DNA of 64,000 nt from Pseudomonas asplenii (GTDB taxonomy: Bacteria > Pseudomonadota > Gammaproteobacteria > Pseudomonadales > Pseudomonadaceae). The first letter of the stretch is position 1. Each line of letters starts with the position of its first letter. The notes under the pieces are model-generated. The model had not been told where the DNA came from and did not search any database. It saw only the letters and a list, made by a program, of their open reading frames with translations. Of the stretch, positions 30,401-37,058 are shown in pieces. The stretch spans positions 4,340,001-4,404,000 of the forward strand of contig NZ_LT629777.1 in the NCBI RefSeq assembly GCF_900105475.1. Reading direction: 5' to 3'. Made by a program: the position numbers and the translations under genes.

Positions 30401-32499
30401 CAATGAAAGTGACGGCCGATGCGCTGATCAAGACGGCGGTGTACGGGGGTAGTCTCAAGGACAACCTTGCCAGCGCCGCGACGAGCACGGCAATCAGCAT
30501 CGGCGGCGCGGTGGGCGCTGGGAAGATCGGTGACCTGGGCCTCGACGAGGGCAGCCTGGAGAAGATTCTCCTGCATGCCGGCCTGGGTGGGCTGTTGTCC
30601 AAGGCAATGGGCGGTGACTTCCAGACCGGGGCGATTTCGGGCGGGGTCAACGAGATATTGCTCGGTCTGGCCGGCGACAAACTGATGCCAAAGGACCTCG
30701 TTGAGGGGACTCCGGAGTATATCCGGGCTCAAGCGAACCTGATGGCGCTCTCGCAGATCGTTGGTGTGCTGGGGGCGGTTGCTTCGGGTGGGGATTCAGG
30801 ACAGGCGGCAACCGTTGCGGCTAACGCTACTCAGTACAACTTCCTGGGCAATCATTCTCAAGCTGTTCGTGATCGGGCTCGCAAGGAGTTTGATGAAACG
30901 AAGAGCATAGAGTCAGCCAGGAAGCTGTCTTCCTTGGAAGGTGCTGACCAACGCAGCGACGCTCTGCTGGAGAAGTACCATTTCGACCCGGCGTCTCTGT
31001 CCAAGGCTGAGATGAGTGAGCTGACGGCTTACCTGCAGGTCTATGGTTATGAGCAGCAGCTCAAGTATGGGCCTGAGGCTGCGGAATCCAGCATCAAGAT
31101 GCTGCTGGAAAATGGCCCGGTTCCTATACGTGAATATCCGTTTGCGGGGACCACCGAGGCCAAGGTCGCCTACGCCGATGCGTTGCGTGAACAGGATGGC
31201 GTCTCAGTCTTCAATCCATTCTGGAGTCGGGACAAAACAGCCAACGAGCTGGTTTACAGGGATGCGCAAGGCTACCTGCGGATCGACAACGAACAGCAGG
31301 GCCTGGCCAATATCGGTACGCCGGCACTGTATGCGATGTCGGGGCCATTGGGGGCGACAGTCCGTATTGCTGCGGCTGCCAACGGTGTGCTGCAGGCCAG
31401 CTATGGCGTAAACCAGGTGATTGAGGGTGATACCTGGAACGGGGTTGGCAACATGGTTGTCGGGGCGCTGGGTGCTGCCAGTGTCAAGTTCCCGGGTACC
31501 AAAACGAGTGTTGCCAGCAATGAGATCAAGGGCACCACGAAGGGAGAGCTCATCGGCCCCTGCTGTTTTGCCGCAGGCACGATGGTTGCGACTCCGTCGG
31601 GCGATCGGGCGATTGATACGCTCAAAGTAGGCGACATTGTCTGGAGCAAGCCAGAGAAAGGTGGGGAACCGTTCGCTGCGGCAATTCTGGCGACTCACGT
31701 GCGGACCGATCAGCCGATCTATCGCTTGAAGCTGGAGAGCCTTCACGCTGATGGCGTAGCCGAAAGTGAAACGCTGCTGGTGACAGGCGGGCACCCGTTT
31801 TATGTTCCGGCGCAAAAAGGCTTTGTCCCGGTTATAGATCTCCGAACGGGTGATTTGCTCCAGTCGCTGGAGGATGGTGCCAGCGAGAACGTCTCGACCA
31901 GAGTCCGCTCGTTGGAGCTGTTTCAACCAGAAGGCAAGACGTTCAACCTGACGGTTGACGTTGGGCACACGTTTTATGTCGGAAAGCTTAAAACGTGGGT
32001 GCACAACGTCGGGCCTTGCGACATAAACAGGCCTGCTACTTCCGCCGTCTCGGGGGCTGGGTTGCGTGAAGATCTGGCGGCACAGGCAGGTCTTCCACGT
32101 GATATGGTTGGAAATCCGATTAGCGTTTGGGGTAAAACCATTGAGCAGATCAAGCAGGCTCTGACCATGGATGGTGCGAATGCAACGGTTTCTATAAAGA
32201 AGAATACGTCAGGTAATGCTCAGGTGTACGATATTGAAGGCAGTGCAACAGGGATTGTTAAAATTCAATATAGTCCGTCAACTATAGGGCGGGATGTTCC
32301 GCCATCGCAGCATAATGGTGAGTATTATAAGTTGACATATAAGGATAAGAGTGAAATTAAGGTCATTGATCCTATGGAGTATCGGCCAAGATTTTACGGT
32401 CCGGACAGGCCTATTATTGAGCCTCATGTGACTTATTTGAATCCAATGGGGCAAGAAGTTAAGTTTATTCCTAAAACCAATATGTGGGTTCCTAAGTGA
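24478..32499 (+). CDS. TpsA exoprotein, FhaB/CdiA-like, with C-terminal Hint and toxin module
   Basis: A 2673-residue filamentous hemagglutinin-like exoprotein. Signal sequence is ~1-47. The TPS secretion domain follows, with [31 protein letters not shown] and NPYG-type motifs. Residues ~390-1000 are ~20-residue beta-helix repeats of the LDNRGGQL type; residues ~1400-1800 are hemagglutinin-type repeats. A hydrophobic Ala/Gly-rich pretoxin region (DUF637-like, ~1860-2010) ends in NATQYNFLG near 2115. Residues ~2360-2511 are a Hint domain ([48 protein letters not shown]), expected to self-cleave. The last ~162 residues are an unrecognised toxin-like module encoded by AT-rich DNA unlike the rest. 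The stop overlaps the next ATG. A contact-dependent inhibition or competition role is inferred from this layout. Confidence 0.92.
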   Translation: [2673 protein letters not shown]

Positions 32500-33053
32500 T
32501 GGCTGTTGATGACTTTTCAATTTCTTGGGATGCGCCTATTGCTCCATCAGTATCTCTTGGGGGGATTCCTCTAGGCGCTGGTGTTAGGGTTCTTGAACAT
32601 GTTCTGAGCCGGTATGTGGTTGATGAGGATTTGTTGTTGTACAAGTTTGAGCGGGGGCCGCTTCTTCGTTTGACTTGGCATGGCTTTGAGGAGTGCACCG
32701 GCGCTGGAGGGTACTCGTTTTCAATTTTTAATGAGGGTGGCATCAAAGAGGAGTGTGCTATATATATAATGTTGAGGGCACACGAAGTGTATGCGATAAA
32801 GGTATATGGCCTAGGGTTTACTAGTGAGGATATTCGCCGGTTTTCATATAAGGGAGTGCTGCCTTGTGGTGTTGGTTTGGGTGCGTTGGTTGTGGGTCTT
32901 CTGCCTTTCGCTAATTTAGAGTTTGATTCCGCTGAAGAGTGGTTCTATGGAGGCGGAGGATACGATGGGCTGGAGGTTTCTGGTTGGGGAGTCCGTCTGG
33001 AGGATGAGCCAGATCAAATCATTACTGCTATGTGTGTGATTCCTGGTGGGTGA
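32499..33053 (+). CDS. Candidate immunity protein for the TpsA toxin
   Basis: A 184-residue protein not recognised by family. It is predicted mostly soluble with a Gly/Leu-rich segment (LPCGVGLGALVVGLLPFA) and acidic patches (FDSAEEWFYGGGG; LEDEPDQ). The start codon overlaps the tpsA stop (TGATG), and base composition is as AT-rich as the toxin end. A small gene directly after, and coupled to, a toxin-tipped TpsA is the usual position for a CdiI/immunity gene, and no other candidate follows. Assignment is by context only. Confidence 0.65.
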   Translation: MAVDDFSISWDAPIAPSVSLGGIPLGAGVRVLEHVLSRYVVDEDLLLYKFERGPLLRLTWHGFEECTGAGGYSFSIFNEGGIKEECAIYIMLRAHEVYAIKVYGLGFTSEDIRRFSYKGVLPCGVGLGALVVGLLPFANLEFDSAEEWFYGGGGYDGLEVSGWGVRLEDEPDQIITAMCVIPGG

Positions 33054-33470
33054 TTACTTTAGTATTCGAGAACCTTTCATGGGCTTTGCTGGCATCATCT
33101 CATTGGGTTGCTTTTAATTGTATTGGTGGGTGTTGGGGATGTTCGTTTGCTGTTTTTAAGGGTTCTGCGGAGGAGGCTTCAGATGTTTCAGGGAGGTATG
33201 TTTGTCAAGTATGATTAAACTCGACGATAAATAGCTATGAGTAGGCTGTTTGTGAGTGTAGCCGCGCGCGGCATCGAGCGTTTTTGAACCATTTAGTCTT
33301 GATTTGAAAGATGTTTCTCTTTCAATTGCACGAAATTTCCTAGAAAACTCGCACCGCTTGTATGTGTTGGAACCGATGGCTAGGCTTGGACTTGTCACTG
33401 CCAACTCAGAGGCCGGGTTTAGCAGCCTGTTTATACCAAGGCACTCCACTCATCCAAGGAGCTTTGCCTG
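33054..33470 (+). other. AT-rich gene-poor tail after the immunity gene
   Basis: This 417-base stretch carries no gene of normal length. The first ~180 bases are AT-rich like the toxin/immunity genes and hold only short open frames. From about 33262 a frame stays open to 33471 (see the small ORF entry). The promoter of the DUF6124 gene should lie here. No terminator with a clear T-run was found after the immunity gene. Confidence 0.4.
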
Positions 33471-33471
33471 A
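33376..33471 (+). CDS. Possible short ORF coupled to the DUF6124 gene
   Basis: ATG at 33376 opens 31 codons whose TGA overlaps the ATG of the DUF6124 gene (TGATG). The frame is open upstream to 33262, so GTG 33364 or TTG 33304 could also serve. The product includes LVTANSEAGFSSLFIPRHST. No clear ribosome site precedes it. It may be a translated leader or a chance open frame; the exact stop/start overlap is the argument for it. Confidence 0.35.
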   Translation: MARLGLVTANSEAGFSSLFIPRHSTHPRSFA

Positions 33472-33785
33472 TGTCCAGAACCACTCCTACACCGTCTTTG
33501 TCGCAAAGCAATGAGCTAAGCACCAACGTCCAGCCGCAACGCTCGATTCTCCCTCCAGGGTTTCCACCGCAAGAGAACAACTTGGAATCCACCCTCGTCA
33601 CCGTCTATTCAATCCTGCAGGCCGCCGCAGCGACAGCCTATGAAAACGCCGACCATCAGGCCGGCCCCAACCGCAACGTCGCCATGGGCGTCGTACACTT
33701 GATCGAGTTGGCGCAATGGTTGGTGGACTCGTTGCTGGACAAGCCGCTGGCGGCTGACGCCAATAGCCAGCCTGCTCAGCTCTGA
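33471..33785 (+). CDS. DUF6124 family protein
   Basis: A 104-residue protein. The conserved part is the C-terminal half: LVTVYSILQAAAATAYENAD and GPNRNVAMGVVHLIELAQWL, then VDSLLD, which matches the Pseudomonas-specific DUF6124 (earlier DUF3077) family of small helical proteins of unknown role. The N-terminal 40 residues are polar and Ser/Pro-rich. AAGGAG lies 9 bases before the ATG. It is convergent with the lipoprotein gene across a hairpin. Function unknown. Confidence 0.75.
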   Translation: MSRTTPTPSLSQSNELSTNVQPQRSILPPGFPPQENNLESTLVTVYSILQAAAATAYENADHQAGPNRNVAMGVVHLIELAQWLVDSLLDKPLAADANSQPAQL

Positions 33786-33794
33786 AGCGGGAGA

Positions 33795-33829
33795 GCAGGG
33801 AAGACCAGAAAGACCCGGTCTTCCCCTGC
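33795..33829. terminator. Hairpin between convergent genes
   Basis: GCAGGGAAGACC and GGTCTTCCCCTGC form a long stem with one bulged base around a 10-base loop, located between the 3' ends of the DUF6124 and lipoprotein genes. Neither side has a good T-run, but position and stability suit a bidirectional terminator. Confidence 0.55.
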
Positions 33830-33833
33830 ATCG

Positions 33834-34421
33834 TCATTGTGTAGAGGACACCGACGCCTTTTGCACCGAAGACGTACTCTCCACCGGAATGCGCTCCTTG
33901 GGCTTCGTCACGTCATAGACATGCAGTTCACAGCGCTGGTCGATGTACTGGAACTCGACCAGATAGACCTTGCTGCGCTGTGGCGTAAAGCGGGTGCTGA
34001 TGGGGCCGCAGGTATGGTATGCAGTGGCTGTTTCGCCGCTCCCGTAGCCCGACACCTGCAGCAACTGATCGGGATCGGCCTGCATTTCCAGCTGCGGGAA
34101 GTGTTTGAGCAGCGCGCTGTGGCTGGTCTCATTGAGCTTGGCGATCCAACCGAATACCTGGCCACGGCCCGTGTACGCCACCTTGCCCAGTACTTCCATG
34201 CGTTGGTCGGGATCGGCCGAGCGGCGGACCGAGAACTCCACGGGAGTGGAGCTGCCCGCTGATTTCATGATGACCTTGGCGTGCTCGGCATCGACCTCGA
34301 CCTTTTTCTGACCCAGTTGCACGCCGTCCTTCATGAGGCTGGGCGATGAGTCCCGGACGTTGGAGTGGCAGGCCGGTAGTGCCAGAACGAGAGCGAGGGT
34401 CAGCAGTTGGGTGCTCTTCAT
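33834..34421 (-). CDS. Hypothetical lipoprotein
   Basis: A 195-residue protein with a lipoprotein signal (LLTLALVLALPAC, Cys at ~18). The mature part is beta-rich with a basic/acidic mix and a Ser/Thr-rich C-terminal tail (VESTSSVQKASVSSTQ). No family was recognised. It is followed at the 5' side by the DUF4291 gene with a ~50-base gap on the same strand and could be co-transcribed with it. Confidence 0.78.
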   Translation of the reverse strand: MKSTQLLTLALVLALPACHSNVRDSSPSLMKDGVQLGQKKVEVDAEHAKVIMKSAGSSTPVEFSVRRSADPDQRMEVLGKVAYTGRGQVFGWIAKLNETSHSALLKHFPQLEMQADPDQLLQVSGYGSGETATAYHTCGPISTRFTPQRSKVYLVEFQYIDQRCELHVYDVTKPKERIPVESTSSVQKASVSSTQ

Positions 34422-34472
34422 GACGTCTGAATCTCCTTGAAAGTGTTCGCCTGAATGATGAAAAGGTGCGGC

Positions 34473-35051
34473 TCAGGTAACGGGCGGCCGCCTGTACTCG
34501 ATTTCCACTGGAAGTGTCTGCTGCGCCTCGGTAAGCCTGTTCTCGGATACCAACCCATGAATATGACGAGCCAGTGGGGTCACGTCGGTGATGTTCTGTA
34601 TCCACTCATTGACGTAGAGGCTGACGGCTTCCTTACTGAGGCCAATCTGGATGGCCCGGTGGGTCTGCGGTTGCAGGTGCAGGTCACGCTCCGGGTCCCA
34701 CTGGATGCGGACCGGAGACTTCTCCTTCAGGGCCAGCCATTGTTCCTGGCTCATTGACTCTTCGGGATGGCTCGGGCAGCTATGTTCCAGGGCCCAGGCG
34801 AAGCCTTCGTGGCTGATGTCGATCGCCAGGATGCGTGTCTGGCCGGCGTCCTTCAGGCCCCAGCCGGCGCGGTACATCATCCAGAGGAAGGAGGGTTTTA
34901 TCCAGGTCATCCGTTCCATCTTGAACGGCGGCGAGACGAAGGTTCCGTGGGCGATAGCGGATTCGGCGATCGAGTCCGAATAGGCCTGGTAGACGCGAAT
35001 GGTCCGGTCGTCGTACTGCGCACGAATCTGGCGAAGCGGGGGTGTAGGCAA
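34473..35051 (-). CDS. DUF4291 domain-containing protein
   Basis: A 192-residue cytosolic protein. RQIRAQYDDRTIRVYQAYSD at the start, then RMTWIKPSFLWMMYRAGWG and VRIQWDPERDLHLQP, are the hallmark segments of DUF4291, a family of unknown biochemical role. No catalytic residues can be inferred. A hypothetical lipoprotein gene follows it and a lipoprotein operon precedes it on the same strand. Confidence 0.85.
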   Translation of the reverse strand: MPTPPLRQIRAQYDDRTIRVYQAYSDSIAESAIAHGTFVSPPFKMERMTWIKPSFLWMMYRAGWGLKDAGQTRILAIDISHEGFAWALEHSCPSHPEESMSQEQWLALKEKSPVRIQWDPERDLHLQPQTHRAIQIGLSKEAVSLYVNEWIQNITDVTPLARHIHGLVSENRLTEAQQTLPVEIEYRRPPVT

Positions 35052-35106
35052 ATGATATTCCTGTGGGTTGTTTGCTGTGTGACAGCGTACTCGACAAGGA
35101 CGGTGC

Positions 35107-35628
35107 TCAGGGTTGATAGGGAATCACCTTGTCCTTGTCCATTTCATTCATCAGTTGATCGAGCATCTGCCGGCGGTTTTCGACGCTCGGCAGCGGCACG
35201 TACCAGGCCAACGCACTCCAGCCTTCACGGGAGTAGTTGTAGGTCTTGAGCAACTCGCCGTCCTTGTATACCTGGCCACGCAGATTGTCCTTGTAGTGGT
35301 AAGGCATCGGGAAGGTGAAGAGGGTGAAGACGTTCAGCAGGCCCAGGTAGTTCGGGCCACCGTCATAGGGTTCGCGGATCAATAGGCTGTAGCCACTGCG
35401 ACTGTAGCCGCCATCGAGCATCGAGAACGCCCCGGTGTCCTTGAGCACGCCGATCATCTGGCGATGGCGCTGCTCGTCGAAGCGATTGTTGATGGGGCCC
35501 AGGTCCAGGGTGACCGGCACGTAGGCGTGTTCGGCGTGGTAGTCGAGCGGTTTCAGGACGTTGCTGCAGCCACTGGTGAGCAGGGTGAGGCCGAGCAGGG
35601 CGGCGGCCGCCAGGTGCTGGCGGTTCAT
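35107..35628 (-). CDS. Lipoprotein, third gene of a three-lipoprotein operon
   Basis: A 173-residue protein with a lipoprotein signal (LLGLTLLTSGC, Cys ~21). The mature part (MIGVLKDTGAFSMLDGGYSR, then FTLFTFPMPYHYKDN, LLKTYNYSREGW, ending IPYQP) resembles the product of the gene just upstream in layout: a VLKDTG/LRETG helix, a central FTLF...P membrane-proximal stretch, a K/QY(N)Y strand and an R-Q(M)-L helix. The start ATG at 35628 overlaps the preceding stop (ATGA); a longer open frame upstream lacks a signal. Function unknown; likely envelope-located. Confidence 0.8.
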   Translation of the reverse strand: MNRQHLAAAALLGLTLLTSGCSNVLKPLDYHAEHAYVPVTLDLGPINNRFDEQRHRQMIGVLKDTGAFSMLDGGYSRSGYSLLIREPYDGGPNYLGLLNVFTLFTFPMPYHYKDNLRGQVYKDGELLKTYNYSREGWSALAWYVPLPSVENRRQMLDQLMNEMDKDKVIPYQP

Positions 35629-36146
35629 TGTGCGGCTCCGACGGCAGGGATCAGCTGATCCTGGCGCACATCGTGGGCAAAGGCGCGGGCGATGCGGCCG
35701 AGGTTCTGGCCTTCCATTTCGCCGCCCTGGTCGAGCAACCAGGTGTATTTCTGGGTGTTGTTGCGATAGTGGTACTGCTTGAGGCGCTGGTCGCCGCGCA
35801 GGACGGTGAACTCGGTCTCGGTGTCGATTTCCTTCGACAGCGGCAGCATGAACAGCGTGGCGCAACTGAGCAGTACTACCGGGAACGGTGGATACTCACG
35901 CTGCATGTTCAGCTTGATCTGTACGCTGTATTCACCGGCCTTGCCGCTGCCGGTTTCGATGTTGCGGAACACCCCGGTCTCGCGCAGATGGTTACGCAGG
36001 ATCGAGGACTGCATCGGGTCGTCGACCATCACGTGGATGGGCTGCAGGTAGTCCTGGCCATCGGCCAGGGTGCTATCGGGCAAGGTGTTGGTCGCGGTGC
36101 AGCCGGTCAACAGGCTGGCGGCGATCAGGCTGGCAAGTGTTCTCAT
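35625..36146 (-). CDS. Lipoprotein, second gene of a three-lipoprotein operon
   Basis: A 173-residue protein with signal and lipobox (LIAASLLTGC, Cys ~16). The mature region shows SSILRNHLRETGVFRNIETG, PVVLLSCATLFMLPLSKE (a hydrophobic stretch) and LKQYHYRNNTQKYTWLLDQ, parallel in order and spacing to the next gene's product, so the two look like diverged paralogues. Stop and start overlap the neighbours on both sides (ATGA), arguing for a single coupled unit. No family name was recognised. Confidence 0.8.
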   Translation of the reverse strand: MRTLASLIAASLLTGCTATNTLPDSTLADGQDYLQPIHVMVDDPMQSSILRNHLRETGVFRNIETGSGKAGEYSVQIKLNMQREYPPFPVVLLSCATLFMLPLSKEIDTETEFTVLRGDQRLKQYHYRNNTQKYTWLLDQGGEMEGQNLGRIARAFAHDVRQDQLIPAVGAAQ

Positions 36147-36808
36147 GGTTTGACTTCCGTGGCGCTGGCAGGCTTGCCTGGGGCCAATGTCGGGGCGATG
36201 AACAGATAGGGGGCAGCGCTCTTCAGGTCCAGGTTCATCGGTTGCAGAGGCGGCAGGGCGGGCTGTTTACGCAGCGCGATGGCGCCATCGCGGGCGATTT
36301 GGTCCCGCCACAGGAAGGCACACCGGTCAGCTATCACGCACACCGAGCGGAATTCGCCGAGGTAGTAGGCCTTGCCGGCTTCGAGCCGCAGCGGCAGGTT
36401 GAACTTCTCCCGCGCCTGCCGCGAGGTGAAGGTGGTGCCAAGCCCTGGCGTGTATTGCGTGGAGAAGAACTGGAAGTCGTAGAACTCGTAGTCGCCGGGC
36501 TTGAGCGGCAGTACGAAGACACTGGCGGCGCCATCGCCGTCCTCGATGTCTTGTGGTGTCTGGTTGCCACCGCGCATCCACAGGCCGGCGGCGCCATAGG
36601 CGGAACCGCGTTTGCGGATCAGCAGGCGTTGGTTGTCGGCTGGGGAGAGCTTGAACGACACGGGGCCGATGGAACCGACGAGGTAAGCCACGGGCTCACC
36701 GCTGGCAGGTTGCAGCGGGTCGCTGACCAGTGAGGCGCTGTGGGTGATGCAGCCGTTGAGCAGGCCGACCAGCATGAGGATGGCCGAAGCCTTGATGATG
36801 CGAAACAT
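36143..36808 (-). CDS. Lipoprotein, first gene of a three-lipoprotein operon
   Basis: A 221-residue protein with a lipoprotein signal (SAILMLVGLLNGC, Cys ~20). The mature part has AYLVGSIGPVSFKL, VFVLPLKPGDYEFYDFQFF and FNLPLRLEAGKAYYLGEFR, a beta-sandwich-like pattern seen in DUF2846-type lipoproteins, though this is a weak match. It heads the operon; the ~250 bases upstream hold its promoter. Unlike its two partners it is not a member of their paralogous pair. Confidence 0.8.
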   Translation of the reverse strand: MFRIIKASAILMLVGLLNGCITHSASLVSDPLQPASGEPVAYLVGSIGPVSFKLSPADNQRLLIRKRGSAYGAAGLWMRGGNQTPQDIEDGDGAASVFVLPLKPGDYEFYDFQFFSTQYTPGLGTTFTSRQAREKFNLPLRLEAGKAYYLGEFRSVCVIADRCAFLWRDQIARDGAIALRKQPALPPLQPMNLDLKSAAPYLFIAPTLAPGKPASATEVKP

Positions 36809-37011
36809 GAACTTTCCTGATTGAACTGACGGGCAAGCGCCGTGGGCGTTCGGAAAGTCTGCATGTCGGCCTTCCTGGCACTCGGGTTTTTGCGAGGCGA
36901 AGCCTAAGGGAAGGGCTGGCGTTTTGCTAGTGAAAGGACGGTGGTTTTTGATTTATTGGCGCCTGGAACTTGTCGCGTCTGCGCAAGCGCGCTGTGGCCG
37001 GGCGCCACAAA

Positions 37012-37037
37012 AAAGGCACCGAAACATCGGTGCCTTT
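37012..37037 (-). terminator. Rho-independent terminator of the xenA-like gene
   Basis: AAAGGCACCGA and TCGGTGCCTTT form a perfect 11-bp stem with a 4-base loop, and on the - strand the stem is followed by further T residues (TTTTTTG). It lies 22 bases after the stop of the Old Yellow Enzyme gene. On the + strand the A-run precedes the stem, so it acts chiefly for the - strand gene. Confidence 0.88.
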
Positions 37038-37058
37038 CCGGTTCAACGCCACTTCAGC

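Noticed and set aside
28531..30732. A long - strand open frame inside the TpsA gene
   Set aside because: It is antisense to repetitive, well-supported coding sequence and has His/Arg/Leu-rich composition without any recognised motif.
33032..33214. A 60-codon frame overlapping the end of the immunity gene, considered as a second immunity or relic toxin gene
   Set aside because: It begins inside the immunity gene in another frame, has no ribosome site, and its Cys/Trp-rich sequence matches nothing known.
33156..33449. A 97-codon - strand frame after the immunity gene
   Set aside because: It lies antisense to the leader region of the DUF6124 gene, lacks a ribosome site and shows no recognisable pattern.
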